Origin: Rugamonas fusca
Lineage (GTDB): Bacteria > Pseudomonadota > Gammaproteobacteria > Burkholderiales > Burkholderiaceae_D
Direction: 5' to 3'
DNA: 64,000 bases
NCBI RefSeq assembly: GCF_014042365.1
Contig: NZ_JACEZS010000011.1
Coordinates: 62,001 to 126,000, forward strand
Under the pieces are notes generated by a model, which was not told the origin of the DNA, ran no database searches, and saw only the letters and a list, made by a program, of their open reading frames with translations. Numbering within the stretch: the stretch's first letter is position 1; each line of letters starts with the position of its first letter. The translations under genes and the position numbers were made by a program. Shown here piece after piece: positions 8,228-17,540 of the stretch.

Positions 8228-9421
8228 TTACCGCGCCGGCGGCGCCAGCGGGGCCCCGCCGGCGTCGAATCCGGCGGCCACGGACAGCTGGCCCAGGCCG
8301 ATGCTGGCCAGCGCGTCGCGCACATCGGCCACTTCCGTTTCCAGGTCCGCGCCCGGATCCAGCGGCTTGTCGTAGGCGGCCAGTGGTTCGCCATCGAGGT
8401 ACAGACAGGTGCGCAATTGCGGCGCATGGTCGGCGCCGGCCGGGCCGACGGTGGCCGTGGCCTGCTCCGGCGCGGCGCCGCGCGCCGCCAGCGCCTGGTT
8501 CAGCGTGGCCAGCAGTTGCAGCATGTCGTGTTCGGCCACGCCCTGCTGCTTGGCGCCGAAGAACAGGTCCTGGTACAGGAAGTTCAGTTCCAGCGGCCGC
8601 GCACCTCCCAGGCAGCGCCGCACCAGCGGCCCGTACTGCTCGGTCCAGCGCTGGTAGCGTGCCATGCGGCGCGCGAAATAGGCGTCGGCCGCCGCCTCGC
8701 CGGCTGGCACCCGGTAGAACGGGTCGTCGGCCCGCTTGAGCGCGAAGCCGACCAGGAAGCGCAGTTCCACGGCCGCGTCCTCGGGGCCGAATGGTGTCGC
8801 CGTCCAGCCGGCCAGGCTGCGTTCGATGGCCGGCGTGGGCACCAGTTTCTTTTCCGTCATCGAGGTGGCCGCCTCGCGCACCATCTCGTGCAAGTTGCTG
8901 TAGGTGATGCGGTCGATCTCGCCCAGGTCGTAGGCGTGGCCGATCAGCACCACCTTGGCCTTGGGACTCTCCAGTTCGCCCTGCTGGAAGCTGGCCAACA
9001 GGGCGTCGTAGGCCTGCGGGTCCTGAAAATCCTGGGCCGGGTCCAGGCCGCCCGTGCTGTGCACGAACACGGGGATGGCGAAGGCGTCGATTTCCAGCGT
9101 GGGGGCGTTGTCGCGCCGCAGCAGCACGGTGCCGGCCGCCTCCTCGATGGCTTCGCGCAGGTAGCGGCAGGCGCCCACGTCCTCGTCCTGGGCCAGTTCG
9201 ATGGCGCCGTACAGCACCTCGTCCTTGTGCTGGTTGAGCAGCTTGCGCACCAGCTTGTGGAAGGTGGTCGCGCGCTGGCGCAGCAGCTCGCTCATGGTGT
9301 CCGGGTCTTCCTGCTCGGCCAGTTCCAGGGCCAGTTCGCACAGGTTGCGGGTCAGCAGTTCATCCTTGAGTTCGGGCGTGTCGGCCGGTTTGCGGGACAC
9401 GGGGCGCTTGTTTTTTGACAT
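8228..9421 (-). CDS. DUF2863-like conserved protein
   Basis: A 397-residue cytoplasmic-looking protein with no signal peptide or membrane helix. The N-terminal third is helical and acidic (HKDEVLYGAIELAQDEDVGACRYLREAI has the look of a paired-helix domain); the remainder is mixed alpha/beta. It matches my memory of the DUF2863 family, restricted mainly to betaproteobacteria, with no known function. The start is supported by AGGAAACC upstream. It follows the HDOD gene on the same strand with a 57-bp gap that contains a hairpin. Confidence 0.65.
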   Translation of the reverse strand: MSKNKRPVSRKPADTPELKDELLTRNLCELALELAEQEDPDTMSELLRQRATTFHKLVRKLLNQHKDEVLYGAIELAQDEDVGACRYLREAIEEAAGTVLLRRDNAPTLEIDAFAIPVFVHSTGGLDPAQDFQDPQAYDALLASFQQGELESPKAKVVLIGHAYDLGEIDRITYSNLHEMVREAATSMTEKKLVPTPAIERSLAGWTATPFGPEDAAVELRFLVGFALKRADDPFYRVPAGEAAADAYFARRMARYQRWTEQYGPLVRRCLGGARPLELNFLYQDLFFGAKQQGVAEHDMLQLLATLNQALAARGAAPEQATATVGPAGADHAPQLRTCLYLDGEPLAAYDKPLDPGADLETEVADVRDALASIGLGQLSVAAGFDAGGAPLAPPAR

Positions 9422-9437
9422 GGTTTCCTGAAATGAG

Positions 9438-9457
9438 GGGGCCGTGCGGACGGCCCC
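9438..9457. other. Intergenic hairpin between HDOD and DUF2863-like genes
   Basis: An 8-bp perfect stem (GGGGCCGT 9438-9445, ACGGCCCC 9450-9457) with a GCGG loop lies between two codirectional genes. There is no T tract on either strand, so it is more likely an attenuating or mRNA-stabilising hairpin than a full terminator. Confidence 0.35.
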
Positions 9458-9478
9458 GGCGCGGGCGACTGCGCGGTG

Positions 9479-10345
9479 TCAGCGCTCGTTGTGAAAGGTT
9501 TCGTGCAATTCGTCCAGCAGGTCGGCCGTCTCGTCCTCGGACAGGCCCAGGTGGCGGCAGGCCGGGGCGCCGCCTTTGTCCCACTCCAGCGAGACCGGGT
9601 TGCCATGGTAGCGCTGGATGCCTTTTTCGGCCAGCACCGACAGCGCCACCAGCGAGCGCACGGCGTCGTCCGTGGCCGGGTCGTCCAGCACGCGGTAGTC
9701 GTGGTGCAGCAGGATGGCCCACGACACGTCCGGCGACAGGCCCCAGTTGCGCGCCAGCAGGCAGCCGATGGCGGCGTGGTTGGTCTGGTGGCGCGCGTCT
9801 TCCACTTCCGTGAAGCGGCGCACCGGGTCGTTGCTGGCGGCGGCGAAGGTGTCCACGTAGCCGGGGAAGCGGTTCATCAGCAGCGGCACGCCGATGTCGC
9901 AGAACAGGCCGAAAGTGTGGGCGATGTCGGGCGGGGCGATGCGCAGCTGGCGCGAGGTGTAGACCAGGGCCTGGGCGCGCCGGGCCGAGGTTTCCCAGAA
10001 CTGCTCCAGGGTGGCGCCGTCGCCTTCGATGGCTTGCTTGGCCAGCAAACCCGTGAGCAGGGCCGCGCAGTGGTTGATGCCCAGGAAGTTGATGGCCTGT
10101 TCCACCGACTTGGCCTTGCGCCCGGCCCCGTAGAACGGCGAATTGGCCAGCTTGAGCAGGGCGCCCGACATGCCCACGTCGTTGCCGATGATGCGGGCGA
10201 TGCGCCGTGGCGACGGGTCCGGCTCGGCCAGTTCCTGTTGCAGGTCGACCAGCAGGCTGGGCCGAGGCGGGATGCGGATCGAACGCAGCAGGGCGTCTTC
10301 CACCGTGTTTTCGACTGGCAAGGCTGGGGCTGCGGCTGGGGTCAT
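9479..10345 (-). CDS. HDOD domain signalling protein
   Basis: A 288-residue protein consisting almost entirely of one HDOD domain (about residues 12-215), a metal-less HD-superfamily module common in c-di-GMP and chemotaxis signalling. Typical segments are IRIPPRPSLLVDLQQEL, ARIIGNDVGMSGALLKLANSPFYG and VEQAINFLGINHCAALLTGL. No output domain is attached. It lies upstream of the DUF2863-like gene and downstream of a chemoreceptor gene on the same strand, with a 160-bp gap to the latter. The role is likely regulatory, with an unknown partner. Confidence 0.85.
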   Translation of the reverse strand: MTPAAAPALPVENTVEDALLRSIRIPPRPSLLVDLQQELAEPDPSPRRIARIIGNDVGMSGALLKLANSPFYGAGRKAKSVEQAINFLGINHCAALLTGLLAKQAIEGDGATLEQFWETSARRAQALVYTSRQLRIAPPDIAHTFGLFCDIGVPLLMNRFPGYVDTFAAASNDPVRRFTEVEDARHQTNHAAIGCLLARNWGLSPDVSWAILLHHDYRVLDDPATDDAVRSLVALSVLAEKGIQRYHGNPVSLEWDKGGAPACRHLGLSEDETADLLDELHETFHNER

Positions 10346-10505
10346 GATGGTTTTCGGGTTACGGGACGGCGACGGCGCGGCACTAAAACCAGCACTATAA
10401 ACCAGCCGGGCGCCTCGCGCCGAGTCCGCTCACTTCCGATTATCGCCGCTTCCCGCTCCCGGTTGCGCGATTTTGGCGTGAAAATGTGTCGCCGATGGCG
10501 GATTT

Positions 10506-12206
10506 TCACGCGCGGCGGGCGCGCCGCAGCCCGTTTCGATGTCCATTTGTCATGTTTGCCGGTCCCGGCCGGGTGGGCTGTGGCCTGCTGGGCAAGATTG
10601 CCGCCGGGTTGTTGGCCGCCGCGGCGGCCGGAGCCGGGGCGGGCGCCGTTGGCGTCTCCCCCGCGTCGAGCTGGAACACGGCCACCGCCTGCGTCAGGTT
10701 TTCCGTCTGCTCCTGCAGGCTGGACGCCGCCGCCGCGGCCTGTTCCACCAGTGCCGCGTTCTGCTGGGTCATCTCGTCCATCTGGACCATGGCCTGGTTC
10801 ACTTCCGCGATGCCTTGCGCCTGGTCGGCGCTGGCGCTGCTGATGCGGCGGATGATGTCGTTCACCTGGCGCACGGAAGTGGCCAGCTCGCCCATGCGCT
10901 CGCCGGCCTGGCGCACCGAGCTGCTGCCCGTGTCGATGGTGGCCACGGAGGTGGCCACCAGGTCCTTGATCTGGCTGGCGGCGGCGGCCGAGCGGTGCGC
11001 CAGCGTGCGCACTTCGGCCGCCACGATGGCGAAACCGCGTCCCTGCTCGCCGGCGCGGGCCGCCTCGACGGCCGCGTTCAGGGCCAGGATATTGGTTTGC
11101 AGGGCGATGGCGTCGATCACGCCCGTGATGTCGACGATCTGGCCGGCGCTGGCGCGGATCGAGTCCATCGTCGCCACGGCCTCGCCCATGGCCGCGCCGC
11201 CCCGTTCGGCCAGCTGCGAGGCGCCGTCGGCCAGCTGGCAGGCTTGCCGCGCGTGGGCCGCGTTGTCGCGCACGGCCCCGGTCAGGCTGTCCAGGGCGCT
11301 GGCCGTCTGCTCCAGCGAGCCGGCCTGGCGTTCCGTGCGGTTCGACAGGTCCAGGTTGCCGCTGGCGATATCGTGCGCGGCCAGGTCGATGTTCTGCACG
11401 GCGCCCAGGATGGTGCGCAAGGTGGCGCTGAGCTGGGCCATGGTGCCGTCCAGCAGGCGGGCCGTGTGGGCGATCTCGTCGTGGCCATCGTTGGCGCGTC
11501 CGGGCGCCAGCTGGCCGGCGGCCAGCTTCACCACCACGGCGGCGATGGCGTGGATGTCGCGCAGCATGGCGCCGCGCACCCGCATCGTCACCACCAGCGA
11601 CAGCGCCACCGACAGCAGCAACAGGCCGGCCATGGTCAGGCCCAGGGTGTGGAATTCAGCCTTGGCGCGTCCGTGCGCCTGCACGCTCAGTTGCTGCTCG
11701 AGCGCCGCCAGCTTGGCCAGTGCGCCGTTTAGGCGGCTGAACTGCTGCTCGGCCTTGGCCATGGAGTTGGCCGCGATCGACTGGTCCACCTGGGCGATCT
11801 CCATGGTCTCGCGCACGGCCTTGCGGTAGGCGGCCAGCGCCGCGGTGGAGGCGTCCACGAACGGCCGCTCGCCCGGTTCGGCAACGGCCGCCAGCGCCGC
11901 CAGCTGGGCCCCGATGGCGGCGTGGCGGGCCCGCAGTTCCCGGGCCAGCGCGCCGATCCGGTCCTGGGTGAAGCTGCCGTTGGTCCAGGCCAGCAATTGG
12001 TAGATGTTGGCGTGCGCGTGCTTGGCCTCGCCGCTCACGTCGGCGGCCGCCTTCAGGCGCGCCGCGCGCACCTGCACCAGGTTCTCCAGCGATGCGTTCT
12101 GGCGCACCATGCCGTAGTAGCCGGCCCCCGAAGTGCACATCAGCAGTACCAGCACCAGGCCGGGCGCCAGCAGCAGTTTCGGACCTATCCTCAGTCGCTT
12201 CAGCAT
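10506..12206 (-). CDS. Methyl-accepting chemotaxis protein
   Basis: A 566-residue inner-membrane chemoreceptor. Membrane helices lie at about 10-30 and 190-208; between them is a four-helix-bundle-like periplasmic sensor. A HAMP region follows, then the cytoplasmic signalling hairpin whose conserved tip reads [37 protein letters not shown], where it binds CheA and CheW. There is no C-terminal pentapeptide for CheR. The gene is 40 bp downstream of a secreted Cache-domain protein gene on the same strand, so the two may be one transcript and the soluble Cache protein may feed this receptor. Confidence 0.9.
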   Translation of the reverse strand: MLKRLRIGPKLLLAPGLVLVLLMCTSGAGYYGMVRQNASLENLVQVRAARLKAAADVSGEAKHAHANIYQLLAWTNGSFTQDRIGALARELRARHAAIGAQLAALAAVAEPGERPFVDASTAALAAYRKAVRETMEIAQVDQSIAANSMAKAEQQFSRLNGALAKLAALEQQLSVQAHGRAKAEFHTLGLTMAGLLLLSVALSLVVTMRVRGAMLRDIHAIAAVVVKLAAGQLAPGRANDGHDEIAHTARLLDGTMAQLSATLRTILGAVQNIDLAAHDIASGNLDLSNRTERQAGSLEQTASALDSLTGAVRDNAAHARQACQLADGASQLAERGGAAMGEAVATMDSIRASAGQIVDITGVIDAIALQTNILALNAAVEAARAGEQGRGFAIVAAEVRTLAHRSAAAASQIKDLVATSVATIDTGSSSVRQAGERMGELATSVRQVNDIIRRISSASADQAQGIAEVNQAMVQMDEMTQQNAALVEQAAAAASSLQEQTENLTQAVAVFQLDAGETPTAPAPAPAAAAANNPAAILPSRPQPTRPGPANMTNGHRNGLRRARRA

Positions 12207-12246
12207 GGTGGCTCCCGGCGCGGTTGAATGGCGGCGATGGCTCGCT

Positions 12247-12714
12247 TTATTTCTTGTAGATGCCCGCTTCCAGCACCACGTCGCCGACCCGCAGGATGTA
12301 GGTGGTCTTCGGTTCGATCTTGCCGCTGGTGGGGTTGCGGTACTGGTAGTCGACCCAGCCTTTGCCCTGCTTCTGGGCCAGCTCGATGATGTCGCGCCGG
12401 TAGCGCTTGCCGCTGGCGTCTGGCACGTCGAGCAAGTCCTTGCCGACGATGGAAGGATTGATCGGGTGGGCCAGCACGATGCCCGTGTGCAGGTCGCGCA
12501 TGTCCACGTACAGTGCGCCCTGCACGAAGTCGGGGTCCCTGGCGCTGATGCGTTTCATCATTTCTTCGCGGCCGTGGCTTTTCATGTAGGCCGCGCCCCG
12601 TTCGGCCATGGCGATGGCGTCCTTTTCAGTCGGTTCGGTGGCGGCGTGGGCGGCGCCGGCCAGCCCGGCCAGCAGGAGGGCGGCGGTGGCGGCGGTGCGT
12701 GGTAAGCGGTTCAT
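12247..12714 (-). CDS. Secreted stand-alone Cache-domain protein, copy 1
   Basis: A 155-residue periplasmic protein: signal peptide ([17 protein letters not shown], cleavage near AHA) and then a single Cache domain ([49 protein letters not shown]). Cache modules normally sense small ligands outside receptors; here the domain is free. The start at 12714 is chosen for the signal peptide. It precedes the chemoreceptor gene by 40 bp on the same strand. A diverged paralogue lies at 26170-26628; both end in a GIYK motif. Confidence 0.8.
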   Translation of the reverse strand: MNRLPRTAATAALLLAGLAGAAHAATEPTEKDAIAMAERGAAYMKSHGREEMMKRISARDPDFVQGALYVDMRDLHTGIVLAHPINPSIVGKDLLDVPDASGKRYRRDIIELAQKQGKGWVDYQYRNPTSGKIEPKTTYILRVGDVVLEAGIYKK

Positions 12715-12964
12715 GGCAGTCCTTGATGGGGTGGTAAGTGGGGAAAAGTTGCCTGTGCGCATGGCGTACTGTACGCCGCCGCTGTCATCGCCCATTTGCG
12801 TTATCGCAAGCGGGCGGCCCGGTGTGACGCCGGCGGGCAGCGCGCGTCAAGCACTTATTCCACAACGCAACTTTTTCACCCGCTAGTTGATGTGCGGCAA
12901 CCCCGAGCGCGCCGCACGGCCTAGCATGGAATTCCCGGCAACCCCAACGCCACAGGAGCCCGCC

Positions 12965-14371
12965 ATGACTACCGAAGCTGCCAGCGTCAAGTTCAAGCCC
13001 TACATCCGCCAGACCATCGCCCAGGCGCCCCAGTGGGCCGCCATGGCGCCCGAGTTGCGCGAAGCCGTACAGGTGGTGTCGCACGTGCTGCCGTTTCGCA
13101 CCAACGCCTATGTGATGGAGCACCTGATCGACTGGAACAATATCCCGGACGACCCCATCTTCCGGCTCACCTTCCCGCACCGTGACATGCTGCCTGCGCA
13201 CGAGTACGCGCGCTTGCGCGAGCTGGTGCTGGGCCGCGCCGACCAGGCCGCGCTGGTCAAGCTGGTGCGCGAGATCCGCATGCGCATGAACCCGCACCCG
13301 GCCGGCCAGATGACGCACAACGTACCGCGCGTGAACGACGCGCCGCTCAAGGGCCTGCAGCACAAGTACAAGGAGACGGTGCTGTTCTTCCCCAGCGCCG
13401 GCCAGACCTGCCACGCCTATTGCACCTTCTGCTTCCGCTGGCCCCAGTTCGTGGGCATGGACGACATGAAGTTCGACGCCCGCGAATCGAACGAGCTGGC
13501 CGGGTACCTGAAGCAGCACCCGGAGGTGACGGACGTGCTGATCACGGGCGGCGATCCGCTGATCATGAACACCCGCTCGCTGGCCAGCTATATCGAGCCG
13601 CTGCTGGTGCCGGAACTGGCCCACATCCAGAACATCCGCATCGGCACCAAGTCGGTGGCGTACTGGCCGCAGCGCTTCGTGACGGACGCCGACGCGGACG
13701 ACTTGCTGCGCCTGTTCGAACGCGTGGTAGCCAGCGGCAAGAACATGGCCATCATGGGCCATTACAACCATGCCGTTGAACTGCGCCAGCCCATCGCCCA
13801 GCAGGCCGTCAAGCGCATCGTCGGCACGGGCGCCACGCTGCGCATGCAGGGGCCGCTGATCCGCCACATCAACGAGGACCCGAAAAGCTGGGCCGAGCTG
13901 TGGCAGACGGGCGTGCGGCTGGGCGCCATCCCGTACTACATGTTCGTCGAGCGCGACACGGGGCCGCGCGAATACTTCCAGCTGCCGCTGGTGAAGGCGC
14001 ACGAGATCTTCCAGGCCGCGTACCAGATGGTGTCGGGCCTGGCGCGCACCGTGCGCGGGCCGTCCATGAGCGCCTTCCCCGGCAAGGTGGTGATCGACGG
14101 CGTGGCCCACATCGGTGGCGAGAAGGTGTTCGCACTGCAGTTCCTGCAGGCCCGCAACGCGGACTGGGTGCGCAAGCCGTTCTATGCCCGCTACGACGAG
14201 CAGGCGACCTGGATGGACGACCTGCGCCCCGCCTTCGGTCGCGACAAGTTCTTCTTCGAGACGGAAGGCGATGGCCATCCCTCCACGCCGCGCAAGGTGA
14301 TCCCGCTCACGCCGGCCCGCCATGACGAGGATGGCGGCGCTTCCTGCGCGGTCCACAGCAACGTGGCCTAG
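12965..14371 (+). CDS. KamA-family radical SAM protein (lysine 2,3-aminomutase-like)
   Basis: A 468-residue radical SAM enzyme. The iron-sulfur motif CxxxCxxC is Cys149, Cys153 and Cys156 (CHAYCTFC), followed by GGDPL at 195-199. Family relatives use PLP plus a 5'-deoxyadenosyl radical to move an amino group from C2 to C3 of lysine. The segment INEDP keeps an Asp where the lysine enzyme has one of its substrate-binding aspartates, but the later motif reads YYMFVERDTGPREYF rather than the canonical clostridial form, so the substrate may differ. The start has AGGAG upstream. The MFS gene begins 10 bp after it. Confidence 0.82.
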   Translation: MTTEAASVKFKPYIRQTIAQAPQWAAMAPELREAVQVVSHVLPFRTNAYVMEHLIDWNNIPDDPIFRLTFPHRDMLPAHEYARLRELVLGRADQAALVKLVREIRMRMNPHPAGQMTHNVPRVNDAPLKGLQHKYKETVLFFPSAGQTCHAYCTFCFRWPQFVGMDDMKFDARESNELAGYLKQHPEVTDVLITGGDPLIMNTRSLASYIEPLLVPELAHIQNIRIGTKSVAYWPQRFVTDADADDLLRLFERVVASGKNMAIMGHYNHAVELRQPIAQQAVKRIVGTGATLRMQGPLIRHINEDPKSWAELWQTGVRLGAIPYYMFVERDTGPREYFQLPLVKAHEIFQAAYQMVSGLARTVRGPSMSAFPGKVVIDGVAHIGGEKVFALQFLQARNADWVRKPFYARYDEQATWMDDLRPAFGRDKFFFETEGDGHPSTPRKVIPLTPARHDEDGGASCAVHSNVA

Positions 14372-14381
14372 GGAGAACGCC

Positions 14382-15686
14382 ATGGCCACGCCCACGCGGC
14401 AACCGGGACAGCTGGGCGGGCCGGCCATGTTCTGCCTGGTGTTCCTGCCGTTCGCGCTCGGGCATTACCTGTCCTGCCTGATGCGCACCGTGAACGCCAT
14501 GCTGGCGCCGCAGCTGGTGGCCGCGCTGGGCCTCACCCCCGGCCAGCTAGGACTGCTGACCAGCGCCTTCTTCTTCGCCTTCGCGCTGGTGCAGCTGCCG
14601 GTGGGCATGGCGCTGGACCGCTGGGGGCCGCGCCGGGTGCAGCCGGTGCTGCTGCTGGTGGCGGCACTGGGCGCGCTGGCCTTTTCGGGCGGGCGCAACT
14701 TCAGCGAACTGGTATGGGCGCGGGCCGTGATCGGCTTTGGATTGGGCGGCTGCTTCATGTCGGCCGTCAAGGCTGTCTCGACCTGGATCGCGCCGGCCAA
14801 ACTGCCGTCCGTGCACGGCTACCTGATCGCGGTGGGCGGGCTGGGCGCCGCCTCGGCCACCTTGCCGGTGCGGCTGGCGCTGCACTACACGGACTGGCGC
14901 GGCCTGTTCATCGGCCTGGGGCTGGCGGCGGCCGCCATCGGCTTGCTGATCCACGTGCTGTCACCCACGCCGCCGCCCACGCAAGGCGCGCCCCTCACGC
15001 GCCAGGCCGTGCTGGCCGTGTACCGCCACCCGGCGTTCCGCGAGACGACGGCGCTGGTGCTGGTGCCGCATACGGTGTTCTTCGGCATGCAGGGCCTGTG
15101 GATAGGGCGCTGGCTCAGCGACGTGGCCCGCTTCTCCGACGCGGCCGTGGGCTATTTGCTGTACCTGGGCATGGCGGCCATCATCTTCGGCGCCATCTTC
15201 GTCGGCATGGTGACGGAATGGGCTGGCCGGCGCGGCGTGCGGCCGCTGACGGTGGCGGCGGCCGGCATCGCCCTGTTCATCGCCGTGCAGCTGGGTTTTG
15301 TGATCGGCTACGCGCCCAGCTACCAGCTGCTGTCGGTACTGTTTACGCTGGTGGGCACCAGCACCGGCATCGAATATGCGATCGTCGCGCAGAGCATGCC
15401 GCCGGCCCTGACGGGGCGGGCCGCCACCTGTTTGAACCTGCTGATTTTCCTGGGCGCGTTCGCCGTGCAAGCCGGCTTCGGCCAGCTGGTGGGCTGCTGG
15501 CAGGCCAACCTGCTGCACCAGTATCCGGCTGCGGCCTACCGCTGTGGCTTCGCCGTGCTGGTGGCGCTGCAGTTGCCGGGACTGTTGCATTTTGTGTGGC
15601 GCCAGTGGCGCCCGCGCACGCCGGCGCGCGCGAGTGGCGTGCGCGGGGGTAAAATCACCCTGCCATCCGGCAGTCCGGCGCATTGA
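14382..15686 (+). CDS. MFS transporter
   Basis: A 434-residue inner-membrane protein with about twelve hydrophobic helices and the major-facilitator motif GMALDRWGPRR between helices 2 and 3. The start at 14382 follows GGGAGAACGCC and lies 10 bp after the KamA-family stop, so the two form a transcription unit. Context suggests it moves the substrate or product of the aminomutase-like enzyme. Direction and substrate are not readable from sequence. Confidence 0.87.
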   Translation: MATPTRQPGQLGGPAMFCLVFLPFALGHYLSCLMRTVNAMLAPQLVAALGLTPGQLGLLTSAFFFAFALVQLPVGMALDRWGPRRVQPVLLLVAALGALAFSGGRNFSELVWARAVIGFGLGGCFMSAVKAVSTWIAPAKLPSVHGYLIAVGGLGAASATLPVRLALHYTDWRGLFIGLGLAAAAIGLLIHVLSPTPPPTQGAPLTRQAVLAVYRHPAFRETTALVLVPHTVFFGMQGLWIGRWLSDVARFSDAAVGYLLYLGMAAIIFGAIFVGMVTEWAGRRGVRPLTVAAAGIALFIAVQLGFVIGYAPSYQLLSVLFTLVGTSTGIEYAIVAQSMPPALTGRAATCLNLLIFLGAFAVQAGFGQLVGCWQANLLHQYPAAAYRCGFAVLVALQLPGLLHFVWRQWRPRTPARASGVRGGKITLPSGSPAH

Positions 15687-15713
15687 CTCCGTACTCAACT
15701 GGGGAGGTTATGC

Positions 15714-16559
15714 ATGACCACTTCCGTGTTCGCCACCTTGCCACCCGACTGGCAAGCCTGGATCAGGGATAACCTGGCGCGGGACTGCAGCCCGCGCGAC
15801 ATGGCCGACAGCATGGCCCGTTCGGGCCAGTACAGCATGGCGTTCGCGCGCGCCGCCATCGGCGAGGCGCTGGGCGCCGACCCGCTTGCGGCGCGGGATC
15901 AGCAGCAAGGAATGCCCCAGGTCGACACGAGCGCCAACTGGCTGGCCGTGGCGGGGCGCGAGGTGGCCATCCTGTGCGCGCTGCGCCAGCCGCGCGTGGT
16001 CCTGCTGGGGAACGTGCTGGGCGAGGCAGAGTGCGACGCCATCGTGGCGCACTGCGAGCGGCGCTACACGCGCTCCACCGTCACCAGCGAGGAGGATGGG
16101 GCCAGCACCGTGCATGACGGGCGCACCAGCGAGATGGCCTTCATCCAGCGCGGCGAATGCGCGCTGGCCGACCGCATCGAACAGCGGCTGGCCGCCATTG
16201 CCCAGTGGCCGGTCGAGCACGGCGAACCGTTCCAGTTGCAGAAGTACGGCGTGGCGCAGGAATACCGGCCCCATTTCGACTGGCTCAATCCCGACGCGGA
16301 TGGCCACCGCGCCCACCTGCGGCGCGGCGGCCAGCGCCTGGCCACTTTCATCCTCTACCTGAGCGACGTGGAGCAGGGCGGCGGCACGGCTTTTCCCAAC
16401 ATCGGCCTGGAAGTGTTCCCGCGCAAGGGCAACGCGCTGTTCTTCCTCAATACGGACGCCAGCGGCCGGCCCGACCAGCAAACCCTGCACGCGGGTTGCC
16501 CCGTGGTGCGCGGCACCAAGATCATCGCCAACAAGTGGCTGCGCGAATCCGTGTATTAG
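15714..16559 (+). CDS. 2OG-Fe(II) oxygenase, prolyl 4-hydroxylase-like
   Basis: A 281-residue enzyme whose C-terminal half (about 95-280) is a prolyl-4-hydroxylase alpha-subunit type dioxygenase. The iron ligands are His187 and Asp189 (YRPHFDW) and His259 (TLHAGCPV), with Lys269 or Lys274 (GTKIIANKW) placed to bind 2-oxoglutarate. Residues 1-90 are a helical extension seen in some proteobacterial members. GGGAGG precedes the ATG. It starts 27 bp after the MFS gene on the same strand and may belong with it. The substrate is unknown; bacterial relatives hydroxylate proline in proteins or free amino acids. Confidence 0.85.
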   Translation: MTTSVFATLPPDWQAWIRDNLARDCSPRDMADSMARSGQYSMAFARAAIGEALGADPLAARDQQQGMPQVDTSANWLAVAGREVAILCALRQPRVVLLGNVLGEAECDAIVAHCERRYTRSTVTSEEDGASTVHDGRTSEMAFIQRGECALADRIEQRLAAIAQWPVEHGEPFQLQKYGVAQEYRPHFDWLNPDADGHRAHLRRGGQRLATFILYLSDVEQGGGTAFPNIGLEVFPRKGNALFFLNTDASGRPDQQTLHAGCPVVRGTKIIANKWLRESVY

Positions 16560-16614
16560 CCTTCGGTTAGAATGGCGGGCTTGAACCAACCCGCTTAGGC
16601 AACCAAGGAACAGT

Positions 16615-17469
16615 ATGAGACTCGTGCGTTACGGCCGTCCCGGCAAAGAGAAACCAGGCTTGATCGACGACTTCGGCAAGCTGCGCGACCTGTCGGGCGT
16701 GATCGACGATATCGGCCCGGAGCAGTTGTCGCCCAAGGCCTTGCGCAAGCTGGCCAAGCTCGATCCCGAAACGCTGCCGGCCGTGCGCGGCAATCCCCGC
16801 TACGGCGTGCCGCTGGCCAAGGTGGGCAAGTTCATCGGCATCGGCCTCAATTACTCGGACCATGCGGCCGAGGCGGGCATGCCCGTGCCCAAGGAACCTA
16901 TCGTGTTCATGAAAGCCACCACCTGCCTGAACGGCCCGGACGATCCCATCATGCTGCCGCAGGGTTCGAAGAAGACGGACTGGGAAGTGGAACTCGGCGT
17001 GGTGATCGGCACGCGCGCCCAGTACGTGAGCGAGCAGGATGCGCTCAAGTACGTGGCCGGCTATTGCGTCGTCAACGACGTCTCCGAGCGCGCGTTCCAG
17101 CTCGAACGCGGTCCGCAATGGGACAAGGGCAAGGGCTGCGACACTTTCGGCCCCGTCGGCCCGTGGCTGGTGACGCAGGACGACATCTACGACGTGCAGC
17201 AGCTGGACCTGTACCTGGACCTGAACGGCAAGCGCATGCAGACCGGCAGCACCTCGACCATGATCTTCACGGTGGCCCAGCTGGTGAGTTACCTGTCGAC
17301 ATTCATGACGCTGGAGCCGGGCGACATCATCGCCACCGGCACCCCGCCCGGCGTGGGCCAGGGCCGTAAGCCGCAGCGCTTCCTGAAGAAGGGCGACCAG
17401 CTGCGGCTTGGCATCGCCGGACTGGGCGAACAGCAGGCCGACGTGATCGCCTGGCAAGCGCGCCCTTAA
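16615..17469 (+). CDS. Fumarylacetoacetate hydrolase family protein
   Basis: A 284-residue FAH-fold enzyme. The metal-binding acidic triad is visible as Glu124 and Glu126 (DWEVELGVVIG) and Asp155 (YCVVNDVSERA). Its length and the N-terminal domain of about 65 residues match the branch of acylpyruvate hydrolases, 2-hydroxyhepta-2,4-diene-1,7-dioate isomerases and ureidoglycolate lyases. AAGGAA precedes the ATG. It may be transcribed with the preceding oxygenase gene (55-bp gap), but the functional link is uncertain. Confidence 0.85.
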   Translation: MRLVRYGRPGKEKPGLIDDFGKLRDLSGVIDDIGPEQLSPKALRKLAKLDPETLPAVRGNPRYGVPLAKVGKFIGIGLNYSDHAAEAGMPVPKEPIVFMKATTCLNGPDDPIMLPQGSKKTDWEVELGVVIGTRAQYVSEQDALKYVAGYCVVNDVSERAFQLERGPQWDKGKGCDTFGPVGPWLVTQDDIYDVQQLDLYLDLNGKRMQTGSTSTMIFTVAQLVSYLSTFMTLEPGDIIATGTPPGVGQGRKPQRFLKKGDQLRLGIAGLGEQQADVIAWQARP

Positions 17470-17474
17470 CACCC

Positions 17475-17540
17475 AGCAAAATCGGGGACGTAACACGGTT
17501 TTCCCGTATGGGAAAACCGTGTTACGTCCCCGATTTTGCT
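17475..17540. repeat. REP-like palindrome, GGGGACGTAACAC family, copy 2
   Basis: Two perfect 31-bp arms (17475-17505 and 17510-17540) with a 4-base loop GTAT. The core matches the copy at 1771-1832. It sits exactly between convergent genes: it begins 5 bp after the FAH-family stop and its right end covers two bases of the aminotransferase stop codon (17539-17541). It probably acts as a bidirectional terminator-like structure today. Confidence 0.85.

Noticed and set aside
12785..14428. A 547-codon minus-strand frame opposite the KamA-like gene
   Set aside because: The plus strand carries the CxxxCxxC and GGDPL motifs; the minus product has none.
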